From: Nocardiopsis eucommiae
GTDB lineage: Bacteria; Actinomycetota; Actinomycetes; Streptosporangiales; Streptosporangiaceae
Length of the DNA stretch: 64,000 nucleotides
Direction of reading: 5' to 3'
Assembly (NCBI GenBank): GCA_018388625.1
Contig: CP074402.1
Location: forward strand, 868,001-932,000
Shown: positions 56,088-64,000 of the stretch, one piece after another
How positions within the stretch are numbered: the stretch's first letter is position 1
Layout: each line of letters starts with the position of its first letter
Position numbers and translations under genes: made by a program
Notes under the pieces: generated by a model
The model's input: only the letters and a program-made list of their open reading frames with translations
Told to the model about the DNA's origin: nothing
The model's database searches: none

Positions 56088-56397
56088 GTCTGCTGTGACT
56101 CCTTTGGGGGACTGTGCGGGATTCCGCCCCGGGGGCGGGAGGGGTCGGAGTTTTTTCACCCTAGATGGGGACGGGTGTGGGGACACGGGCCGGGGGTTAC
56201 GATTTGCGGAATCTCCGTGTGCGTGCTGGTTCTCGACCCGAGACGGTAGCCCAGGGTCACCTGGGTTCGATTGCGGTCTCGTTCCGTAGTTGGTTTCGGA
56301 CCGAACCGGGCCCGCGCCACCCACGGGCCCGCGCCCCCACGACGGTACGCCCCTACCATGGAGGGGACAGTCGGCTCGATTCCCTCGGAGGACGTCC
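56088..56397. other. divergent promoter region
   Basis: 310 bp between the nucleotidase gene (minus) and the membrane protein gene (plus), with no coding-like frame. It holds a small palindrome (CCCAGG-GTCA-CCTGGG, about 56250-56265). Confidence 0.35.
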
Positions 56398-56957
56398 GTG
56401 TTTCCCTCTGGCCAGGACCCGTACGACCCCGACTCGGGACAGGGTGGGGTGCCCTCGCAACGCGGGATGCCCGACTTCGACGCCCCTCATCTGGAGGCCC
56501 TGCGTCCCGACGCCCCCATGCCCCGCCGGGTCGTGACCGTCCGCACGCTGATGCTCGTCGGCGGCGTCAGCGGCCTCCTGCTCCTGCTCCTCTTCGTGAT
56601 GGGGCTGTCCGCGCCCGCCGAGGTGATGGAGGAGGCCCTGGACGAGCAGGCCGCGCTCGCCGCCGAGCAGGGCGTGGCGCTGGCCTTCGACGCCGACATG
56701 ATGCGTTCGTACATGGGGCTGATGGCCCTGGTGACCGGCGTCTACGGGACGCTGTCGGTGCTCGTCGCCACCCGGCTGCGCCGCCGCACCGTGGGGGTCT
56801 TCTGGAGCGCCCTGCTGTTCCAGGGGCCGCCGCGGGCATCCTGCTGTGGGCCCTGCTCTCGGGCGAGCTCCTCGCGATCGTCCCGCTGGGCTTCGCCGCC
56901 GCCATGCTGGCCTTCATGTGGTCCAAGGAGAGCCGCGCCTACTTCGGCCTGCTCTGA
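56398..56957 (+). CDS. membrane protein of unknown function (one apparent frameshift)
   Basis: 186 residues after adding one G in GGGG near 56825. Hydrophilic N-terminus (FPSGQDPYDPDSGQGGVPSQ), then four membrane helices: TLMLVGGVSGLLLLLLFVMG, MGLMALVTGVYGTLSVLVAT, a pair around LLWALLSGELLAIVPLGFAA. A conserved-looking loop EEALDEQAALAAEQGVALAF lies outside. GTG 56398 follows GGAGG. The last 44 bp overlap the 3' end of the convergent kinase gene. Confidence 0.7.
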
Positions 56958-57991
56958 GCGACCACTCGCGGGGCGGCAGCGGCTGCCGCACCGCGACCCT
57001 GGTCCAGTGGCGGTCCAGCAATCCGCGCACCCCCGCTTCCCCGGCGCCCACCGGGGTACGGACCCCGCCCTCCGGGCCCTCCAGGTCGAGGACGGCGCGC
57101 AGCAGCTCCCCGGAGCGCGGGCGGTCGTCGGGGTCCTTGCTCAACGCCGCCACCACCAGCTTCTCCAGCCCCACGGGCAGGTAGCGCAGGTCGGGCTCCT
57201 CGGTGGTCACCCTCCGGGCCATCTCCCTCGGCGGCGCGGTCCCGAACGGATCGTGGCCCACGGAGGCGAAGGCCACCGTGGCGCCCCACAGGAACACGTC
57301 GGACCCGTGCGTGGTGGGTCGGCGCCGGTACTGCTCCGGGCTGATCCACCCGGGGTGCCCCGGCGGTCGAGCATCCGGGCGGTGCGCTCGTCGGACAGTC
57401 CCGCCGGTGAGGGCAGTCCGAGCGCCCGGTAGGCCCGGCGCATCCGCCGCAGCCGCCGCCACTTGGTGGGGTCGGGGTCCTCCACGGCGTGCGCGATCCC
57501 GAAGTCCAGGAGCTTGGGCCCCCGCGCGGAGAGCACCACGTTGCCGGGCTTGAGGTCGCGGTGCACCACTCCTGCCGCGTGCACGGCGCGCAGGGCCTCC
57601 GCCACGCCCGCCGCCAGCCCGAGCAGCATCCCGCCCCGCAGCCGCCCGAACCGCTCCACGTGGTGGCGCAGCGTCGGCCCCGGCACGTACTCGGTGATCA
57701 TCCACGGTGGCTCCGCGCCCACGTCGGCACGTACGAACCGCGCCACACAGGGGCTGTCCACCCTGGCGAGCAGGCGCGCCTCGTGTGTGAACCGCTCCCG
57801 GAAGCGCCGGTCGTGGGCGAGCTCCGGGTGGGCCACCTTGACGGCCAGGTAGCCGTGGGCACCGGGTGACTCGGCGGCGTACACGGTGCCCATGCCCCCG
57901 CACCGACCCGGCCGCGCACCCGGTGCCCGCCGACTTCCCAGGGGTCCCCCGGTACGAGCGGGGCGAGCCTGCGTACACCGCGCGCCTTCAT
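56914..57991 (-). CDS. soluble serine/threonine protein kinase (two apparent frameshifts)
   Basis: 359 residues after adding one base near 57893 and 57361. Hanks-type kinase: Gly loop GGHRVRGRVGAG then GMGTVYAAES, catalytic VVHRDLKPGNVVLS, DFG in KLLDFGIAHAVEDPD, and APE-like SPEQYRRRP. No membrane helix or PASTA repeats, unlike PknB. The insert KWRRLRRMRRAYRALGLPSP after the DFG helix is unusual. Two indels hide the correct start (ATG 57991, with GGAG upstream). No cognate substrate is evident nearby. Confidence 0.85.
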
Positions 57992-58153
57992 GGGCACTCC
58001 AACCGGCCGTGGGGAGGTTCGAGCCGGATCATATCCGCGCGCCCCGTTCGGCGCCCGCCCCCGGGCGGCCCCGGGAGAGTCGTCCACAGGCCGGGGAGGG
58101 GACTCCCGAAGGTCGGTGCGGTCTGACAGGCTCGAAGTGGACAGGGGAGGGAC

Positions 58154-58561
58154 ATGACACCGGAACAGTTCATCGACGCGGCGCTGTGGTTTCCCGAGGC
58201 CCGGGAGAGCGAGCCCTTCGGGCCGGGGGCACTCGTCTACAAGGTGGCCGACCAGAAGATGTTCGCCCTGCTCACGGGTGGCACGGGCGGCGAGCGTGCC
58301 ACCGTCAACCTCAAGTGCGACCCCGAACTCGCCCTGGAGCTGCGCGGGCGGTACCCCGCCGTCACACCGGGCTGGCACATGAACAAGCGGCACTGGAACT
58401 CCGTGCGGCTGGACGGCACCGTTCCCGACGACGAACTGCTGGAGATGCTGGCGCACTCCTACACCCGGGTGGCCGGAGGCCTGCGCAGAGCGGACCGCGA
58501 CCGCGTGCTGGCCGTCCTCGGGGACGAGGCACCGCCGCTCCCAGGCACGGACGGCCGCTGA
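58154..58561 (+). CDS. MmcQ/YjbR family DNA-binding-like protein
   Basis: 135 residues. Matches MmcQ/YjbR: an N-terminal FIDAALWFPEARESEPFG, a beta strand KMFALLTGGTGGERATVNLK, CDPELALELRGRYPAV, and GWHMNKRHWNSVRLDGTVPD with the conserved W-x-S. The C-terminal helix pair completes the fold. Family members have a double-wing-like fold; biochemical role unknown. Just upstream of the RecD2-like helicase gene (16 bp). Confidence 0.9.
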   Translation: MTPEQFIDAALWFPEARESEPFGPGALVYKVADQKMFALLTGGTGGERATVNLKCDPELALELRGRYPAVTPGWHMNKRHWNSVRLDGTVPDDELLEMLAHSYTRVAGGLRRADRDRVLAVLGDEAPPLPGTDGR

Positions 58562-58577
58562 GAGGACGGGGAACGCC

Positions 58578-60796
58578 ATGCCGACACCCGCGGGGGCGGT
58601 GGTCCAGGGCGTCCTGGAACGGATCACCTTCGCCAACGAGGAGAACGGCTACACCGTCGCCAAGGTCGACACCGGGCGCGGGGGCCACGACCTGCTGACC
58701 GTGGTCGGCTCCTTCCCGGCGCCCAACCCGGCGAGTCACTGCGGATGTACGGCCGCTGGGGATCGCACCCCAGTACGGCCGCCAGTTCCACGTGGACGAC
58801 TTCACCACGGTGCTGCCCGCCACGGTGCAGGGCATCCGCCGCTACCTCGGTTCCGGTCTGATCAAGGGAATCGGGCCACGGATGGCCGAGCGGATCGTCG
58901 ACCACTTCGGCGTCGACGCCCTCGACGTCATCGAGGAGGACCCCGCCCGGCTGATCGAGGTCCCCGGGCTGGGCCCCAAGCGCACCGGGCTCATCACCGA
59001 CGCCTGGGAGGAGCAGAAGGCGATCAAGGAGGTGATGGTCTTCCTCCAGGGGGTCCAGGTCAGCACCTCGTTGGCGGTGCGGGTCTACAAGCGGTACGGC
59101 GACGACTCCATCCGGGTCGTCCAGGAGGAGCCCTACCGGCTGGCCTCGGACGTGTGGGGGATCGGTTTCCGGACCGCCGACACCATCGCCCGGGCGGTCG
59201 GGGTCCCGCACGACAGCCCGCAACGGGTGATGGCGGGCATCCAGTTCACCCTCTCGGAGTCCGCCGGCGACGGGCACTGCTTCCTGCCCGAGGAACGGCT
59301 CATCTCCGCCGCCGTGAAGATCCTCCAGGTGGAGGCGGGGCTGGTGATCGAGTGCCTTGCGGAGCTGGTCGCCGCCGAGGGCGTGGTCCGTGAGACCGTG
59401 CCCGACCCGGGGGCGCGCCGGTCCGCGCGGTCTACCTGCTCCCCTTCCACCGCGCCGAGATCGGCCTGGCCTCCGGGCTGCGCTCCCTGCTGGAGACGCC
59501 GCTGGAGCGGCTGCCCGCCTTCACCGACGTGGACTGGCCCCGGGCCCTCGACTGGCTCGACCGGCGCTCCGACGCCACCCTGGCGGAGGCTCAGCGTGAG
59601 GCGGTGCGCACCGCGCTGACCAGGAAGGTCTGCGTGCTCACCGGAGGCCCGGGCTGCGGCAAGTCCTACACGGTGGCCTCCATCGTCGCCATGGCGTCGG
59701 TCAAGGACGCCAGGATCATCCTGGCGGCACCCACCGGACGCGCCGCCAAGCGGCTGACGGAGCTGACCGGCCACGAGGCCTCCACCGTCCACCGACTCCT
59801 CGAACTGCGCCCCGGCGGCGAGGCGGCGCACGACCGCGACCACCCCTGGACTGCGACCTCCTCGTGGTGGACGAGGCCTCGATGCTCGACCTGATCCTGG
59901 CCAACAAGCTGGTCAAGGCGGTTCCCCCGGGGCGCACGTGGTGTTCGTCGGTGACGTGGACCAGCTGCCGTCGGTGGGCGCCGGGCAAGTCCTGCGCGAC
60001 CTGATGGAGGAGGGCTCCCCGTCCCGCGGGTGCGCCTGACCCACGTGTTCCGCCAGGCCCAGCAGTCCGGTGTGGTCACCAACGCCCACCGGATCAACCA
60101 GGGGAGGCGCCCGAGTTCCAGGGGATGTCCGACTTCTTCCTGTTCGCCTGCGACGAGGCCGAGGACGCCGCCGAGACCGTGGTGGACGTGGTCGCCCGTC
60201 GCATCCCCCGCCGCTTCTCCCTGGACCCCCGTCGTGACGTGCAGGTCCTCACCCCCATGAAGGGCGGACCGGCCGGTGCCGTCAACCTCAACGCCGCGCT
60301 CCAAGACGCCCTGACCCCGCCGGGAGAACACGTTCCCGAGCGCCGACTGGGCGGCCGGGTGTACCGGGTGGGGGACAAGGTCACCCAGGTACGCAACAAC
60401 TACGACAAGGGAGCGAACGGGGTCTTCAACGGGACCCTGGGGGTGGTCACCGGCATCGACCAGGTGGCCCAGGAACTGACCGTGCGCACGGACGAGGACG
60501 AGGAGGTCACCTACGACTTCGCGGAGCTCGACGAACTCGCCCACGCCTACGCCGTCACCGTCCACCGCTCCCAGGGCAGTGAGTACCCGGCCGTGGTCAT
60601 CCCCGTCACCACATCGGCCTGGATGATGCTCCAACGCAACCTGCTCTACACCGGGATCACCCGGGCCAGGAGACTGGTCGTGCTGGTGGGATCCCGCCGG
60701 GCCCTGGACCGCGCGGTCGCCAACGCCTCCTCGGGACGGCGGTACACCTCCCTCGCCCACCGACTGATCGGACCCCCGGCCGACGTCCCCGCCTGA
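58578..60796 (+). CDS. recD2: RecD2-type ATP-dependent DNA helicase (seven apparent frameshifts)
   Basis: 741 residues after adding bases near 58733, 58775, 59412, 59843, 59924, 60020 and 60104, the normal length for RecD2. N-domain with TPAGAVVQGVLERITFANEE and HhH repeats (IKGIGPRMAERIVDHFGVDA). Motif I (Walker A) GGPGCGKSYTVASIVAMA, motif II VVDEASMLDLILANKLVKAV, motif III GDVDQLPSVGAGQVLRDLM, motif V HAYAVTVHRSQGSEYPAVVI, motif VI LLYTGITRARRLVVLVGS. A 5'-3' SF1B helicase of recombination and mismatch processing. Seven indels in one essential-type gene argue against real inactivation. Confidence 0.85.
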
Positions 60797-61260
60797 GCCC
60801 CGCCCAGGGGAGCCCTTCACCTGTCCCGAAACTCGCATTCATGGACATAGGCGTATTTCATTCGTGAGTTTCCTATTCCAGACTTTGTGCGCCACTTTCC
60901 AGCGCCGAGCATTTCTGTCCGGGAAACGCCTGACTGTTCCGATTACATGGTTCATCATGGGGGTATGGACGGACTCGAACCCCCGTCCGGGAAATGAAGC
61001 CAAGGAGCAGTGCCCACGACTGTTCGGGTTGGTCCGCGCGACGTTCGCGGATGACCCCCGAGGTTCGCGGTGGCCCCTCGACCCCCGAACACCGTGGTGG
61101 TCTCGGCTGAGGCGACCCCAGGCCTTCGCCGTTCCCCGGGTCGATCGGGAACCACCGAAGAGAATCGCACCCCACGTTCCATAAGACCCCCGGCGCCTCG
61201 AACGGGCCCCTTCCTCGTGGAAGTGGGCCGATGAGGGAATGCCGCAACAAAGGGAGCGCC
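60797..61260. other. gap with tRNA-3'-end-like remnant
   Basis: About 460 bp with no convincing gene. It is more AT-rich near 60840-60950 than the surroundings. It includes the tRNA-like piece at 60958-60988. Short frames here are not supported. Confidence 0.4.
60958..60988 (-). other. tRNA 3'-half-like fragment, possible attachment site
   Basis: On the minus strand the sequence reads GGACGG..GGTTCGAGTCC then CCATACCCCCA: a T-arm-like stem-loop with GTTCGAGTCC and an acceptor-like end with CCA. No matching D-arm or 5' acceptor half lies upstream on that strand, and the T-stem has extra G residues. It may be the tail of a decayed tRNA or an att core left by an integrative element. Confidence 0.3.
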
Positions 61261-61715
61261 ATGACCTTCAAGAACATATTCGGCAACGGAGGAAACGAGG
61301 CGGGGTCCGCCGAGGAGTCCGCCCGGAACCTGCACGACAGGGTTCCGGGGGCCCGCCCCGAGTGGGAGGGCGTCGACCCCGAGCTCCTCGACGGGATCCC
61401 CGAGATCCAGCGCGATCCGAAGCTCGTCCGCGAGACCTCGCCGGAGGCGCTGGAGATCCTGACCAACTTCGTCACCCCCTGTTCGGGAACACCCGGACGG
61501 TCGCGACCGAGCAGCGGGACGCCAGCGAGAACCCCGAGTCGACCACCGGAATGGCCTCCTCCGCCAAGGACCAGGCCTTCACGAAGGTGCGCGTGCGGGT
61601 CGAGGAGGAGGACGAGCCGAGGATCAGCGCCGAGGAGCGGGAGGGGCTGAAGAAGGACAACGAGGAGTCGACAGCGAACGTCCGTGGCTCCGACCGCAGG
61701 CCGCCCGGACAGTGA
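61261..61715 (+). CDS. small hydrophilic protein before the pore-former-like gene (one apparent frameshift)
   Basis: 151 residues after adding one base in CCCCC near 61480. It has a short N-terminal TFKNIFGNGGNEAGSAEESA, a segment PGARPEWEGVDPELLDGIPE, then VTPLFGNTRTVATEQRDASE and a charged C-terminus (VRVRVEEEDEPRISAEEREG). No signal peptide, membrane helix or known family. It ends 80 bp before the 61795 gene, on the same strand, so the two may form a unit. Confidence 0.6.
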
Positions 61716-61794
61716 CCCAGCGGCCGCGCCGTTCGCGAGCGGCCCCGGCAGCACCGACTGACATCGCGTCCCGTCACCAGAGAAGGAGAAGGCC

Positions 61795-63702
61795 ATGGGC
61801 GGCCCCACGAAGAACCATGTGAGTACGACCCGTCTGGGAGAACGCTTCATCCGCCACCCGATGACGGGGCGGAACCTGAGGGAGCTCGACATCGCCGCCA
61901 AGGCGCCGGTCATCCTGGAGCGGGACCGGGAGAAGCTGAGGCGCAGGGCGGAGCGCAGGACGTCCGACGGCAAGGACCGGTACGTGTACCCCACCGGCTT
62001 CTCCCTGAACAAGGGGCGGTTCGGGGACTACCCGGGCCGGGAGGACACGGCCCACCAACGCGAGTGGCGCGCCTACATGACGGTGGGTGTGCCTCTCGTC
62101 GAGGAGCGCGGGGACATCACGCAGCCGCCGCCTGACGTCGTCTCCAAGCAGACGTACGTCAACCGGACCGACCCCACCCCCACGACCTGGTCGCACACGG
62201 TCCAGTTCTCGATCTCGAACACGATCAGCTGGTCGCTCCAGGGGCAGGTCCAGCTCACCTTCGGCGCGAAGGCCACCGCCTCCCTGCAGCAGCAGCTCCA
62301 GAAGAGCATGGCCCTGAACAACTCCCAGAAGACCACCCTGAAGAACAGCAAGGACAACCAGGGCGTCGACACGGAGTCCCAGTCGCAGACGACGAGCACG
62401 ACCACGGCCACGGGGACCGCGACGGGCACCGGGGAGGTGTCGGCCCAGCTGATGCTCGGGATCACCGGCTCGGTCAGCGGCTCACTGACCACCGGGTTCA
62501 CGACGTCCTCCACCCTGAACGGTGAGGTCGGCAGCCGGGTCGACGTGCTGGCCACACAACGGCGCCAGGTGCGCCGGTTCGACTACGAGTTCCCCATCAC
62601 CTTCGGCGGCTGGGTCGCTCTGTACTATCCCGAGCCGGTGGAGGTGAAGGAGGTGCGTCCCGCCGGGCCGCAGTCCACGAACCCCCGGTACTCCAACGTG
62701 CTCGCGTGGAGGATCAACGAGACCGGCAAGGAGACGGAGGCCTTCGACCTCACCGATGACGGCAGGCCCTTCATGCAGAGGGGCGAGGCCGAGGTCGTCT
62801 CCACCCTGGCGGGGGAGCACGAGGTCTTCGAGCTGGAGAACCTCGTCTTCGAGGAGAAGCACCACCCCCTCCACCAGGTCGACCTGGCACGACCGGAGGC
62901 CCCGAAGGCGACCCCCGACGAGGTCGCCACGGGGCTGGGCAGGGCCGAGGGCCTCGCCCTGGACCAGGACGGACGGAGGGCGTACGTGGTCGAGCGCGGT
63001 CGCGGTGGACGGCTCCACAAGGTGGACCTCGACAGCGGCGCGACGGAGTGGGTCGCGGAGGGCCTGGGAGACACCAACGACGTGGCGCTGGACCTGCCCC
63101 GGGACAGGGCCTTCCTCGCCGACCACAACCACCGGCGCGTGATCACGGTGAACCTCTCCGACCACTCCGCCGCCCCCGTCACGGTCGTCGAGGGTCCGTA
63201 CGCCTACGGCGTCGCACTGGACCCGTCACACGAGCGGCTGTACGTCAGTGACCTCGCGGCCGGGAGGCTGATCGAGTACGACCTGAGCGGCGGTGCGGTC
63301 GAGGAGCGGCGCGGTTGGCCGGTGCCGAGGGCCGCCGGGGTGACGCTGAGCGGCGGCAGGGCCTATGTCGGCCAGTACGACAGGGGCGAGCTCTACGAGA
63401 TCGATCTGACGGCGGAGGACCCCACTCCACTGAGGGTGGCCACCGCCCTGGGACAGAGCGTCCGTGTGGCCTCGGACGGCGCGGCCCACGCCTACGTCGC
63501 CGATCCGGCGGGCGGCAGGCTACACGAGGTCGTCCTGACCGAAGGCGAGGACAGGGGCCTCCAGCGGGCCGCGGCCGAGGACCTCGGAGCGGTCTGCGGA
63601 GTCGGGCTGGACCACGCCCGCGACGTTGTGTACGTCAGCAGCAGGCAGGGCAGGCTGCTGCGGATCTCCGGGGTGTTGAACGCCTCCGCTCCGGAGGCGT
63701 AG
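61795..63702 (+). CDS. aerolysin/ETX-like pore-forming region fused to a six-bladed beta-propeller
   Basis: 635 residues, intact. Residues 1-115 are basic and hydrophilic. Residues 119-243 are strikingly Ser/Thr-rich with alternating strands, like the insertion and strand region of aerolysin/ETX-MTX2 toxins: TYVNRTDPTPTTWSHTVQFS, SWSLQGQVQLTFGAKATASL and GSVSGSLTTGFTTSSTLNGE. From about 365 to 635 there are six NHL/YncE-like blades (GLALDQDGRRAYVVERG, GVALDPSHERLYVSDLAAG, GVGLDHARDVVYVSSRQG). No signal peptide or transmembrane helix. A start ATG with AGAAGGAGAAGG. Pore-former identity is inference from strand pattern. Confidence 0.65.
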   Translation: MGGPTKNHVSTTRLGERFIRHPMTGRNLRELDIAAKAPVILERDREKLRRRAERRTSDGKDRYVYPTGFSLNKGRFGDYPGREDTAHQREWRAYMTVGVPLVEERGDITQPPPDVVSKQTYVNRTDPTPTTWSHTVQFSISNTISWSLQGQVQLTFGAKATASLQQQLQKSMALNNSQKTTLKNSKDNQGVDTESQSQTTSTTTATGTATGTGEVSAQLMLGITGSVSGSLTTGFTTSSTLNGEVGSRVDVLATQRRQVRRFDYEFPITFGGWVALYYPEPVEVKEVRPAGPQSTNPRYSNVLAWRINETGKETEAFDLTDDGRPFMQRGEAEVVSTLAGEHEVFELENLVFEEKHHPLHQVDLARPEAPKATPDEVATGLGRAEGLALDQDGRRAYVVERGRGGRLHKVDLDSGATEWVAEGLGDTNDVALDLPRDRAFLADHNHRRVITVNLSDHSAAPVTVVEGPYAYGVALDPSHERLYVSDLAAGRLIEYDLSGGAVEERRGWPVPRAAGVTLSGGRAYVGQYDRGELYEIDLTAEDPTPLRVATALGQSVRVASDGAAHAYVADPAGGRLHEVVLTEGEDRGLQRAAAEDLGAVCGVGLDHARDVVYVSSRQGRLLRISGVLNASAPEA

Positions 63703-63838
63703 AGGGCGGTCCTGGGTCGTCGTCGCGGCTTCTCACGGAGGCCCACCGACACCACAGGGGATCGGAGGTCGGGGAACCCGGTGGACGGGTTTCCCGACCA
63801 CGCCCCGGGCGGGCCGCGAGGCCCTAGGGTGGTTTCCC

Positions 63839-64000
63839 GTGGGAGAGACACTGATCGTGGTGGGCGCGGCCATCATCCGAGACGGACACGTCCTGGCCGC
63901 CCAGCGAGCCGAACCCGAGCGCCTGCGCGGCCTGTGGGAGTTCCCCGGCGGCAAGACCGAGCCGGGGGAGACCCCCGCCCAGGCGTTGGTGCGCGAGTGC
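63839..64000 (+). CDS. MutT/Nudix hydrolase, 5' part
   Basis: 54 codons before the window end. After a short strand (TLIVVGAAIIRDGHVLAAQR) comes LWEFPGGKTEPGETPAQALV, the first part of the Nudix box (Gx5Ex7REUxEExGU); the box is cut after ALVREC. The LWEFPGGK spacing is that of MutT-type 8-oxo-dGTP diphosphatases. GTG 63839 is preferred to GTG 63857, which would remove the first six residues. Confidence 0.85.
   Translation, partial: MGETLIVVGAAIIRDGHVLAAQRAEPERLRGLWEFPGGKTEPGETPAQALVREC

Noticed and set aside
56230..56290. GGTTCGATT as another tRNA T-loop
   Set aside because: No stem arms pair around it; the CCCAGG-CCTGGG palindrome explains the pattern.
58578..60796. recD2 as a decayed pseudogene
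   Set aside because: All seven breaks are single-base losses in the same direction, nearly all in G/C runs, and all helicase motifs are intact.
60864..61184. A plus-strand frame over the gap
   Set aside because: Composition is not coding-like and it covers the tRNA-like fragment; no ribosome site.
60958..61200. Possible tmRNA on the minus strand
   Set aside because: The acceptor-like end is there, but there is no GGTTTCGA near a 5' end, and no tag-peptide frame.
1..64000. CRISPR arrays, insertion sequences, prophage genes, full tRNA or rRNA genes
   Set aside because: None seen on either strand; the only short tandem repeat is the htrA minisatellite.

Overview
The window is very GC-rich with mostly GTG/ATG starts. 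Its gene content is typical of an actinomycete: a DivIVA-like protein, a DUF3117 protein, a SigE/ZAS anti-sigma/RseB/HtrA operon, a LytR-CpsA-Psr protein, a SHOCT protein and a TagGH-type exporter. The mix resembles Nocardiopsis or a related Streptosporangiales genus; this is inferred from gene content, not from a search.

Layout. 1-4217: LOG-family enzyme, small proteins, leucyl aminopeptidase. 4447-9502: O-methyltransferase, then the divergent envelope-stress operon sigE - anti-sigma - RseB-like - HtrA-like protease, with an ECF-type promoter before sigE. 9602-16531: Mrp, CPBP protease, GtrA, purK-purE, TetR, OsmC and a secreted TNT-domain (NADase toxin-like) protein. 16661-22005: UDP-glucose dehydrogenase, membrane protein, LCP ligase, GT2. 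22172-24766: DUF4429/SHOCT, GDPD, IspD-like cytidylyltransferase. 25270-32345: a cell-envelope polymer island with TagG/TagH-like ABC exporter, two membrane proteins, nucleotidyltransferase, glycerol-1-phosphate-dehydrogenase-like enzyme, CDP-alcohol phosphotransferase and GT2. 32599: MarR. 33256-38991: a stressosome-like signalling operon (variant PP2C - RsbR - RsbS - RsbT - HATPase/RsbX fusion - GAF/PP2C). 39045-49955: nitroreductase and a second glycan island that includes UDP-GlcNAc 2-epimerase and UDP-ManNAc dehydrogenase. 50008-58561: two-component system, secreted proteins, anchored 5'-nucleotidase, Ser/Thr kinase, MmcQ/YjbR protein. 58578-64000: RecD2-like helicase, a tRNA-3'-end-like remnant, a small protein, a possible aerolysin-type pore-forming protein fused to a beta-propeller, and the start of a MutT/Nudix gene.

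The main themes are surface polymer synthesis and export, envelope stress sensing, and a partner-switching signalling module without a sigma factor beside it.

Data quality. About 34 positions in 18 genes need one extra base, nearly always in a G or C run, to restore the family-consistent frame, and none needs a base removed. After correction every gene length is a multiple of three. I read these as homopolymer under-calls and annotate such genes as single CDSs. Residue numbers in those genes are approximate.
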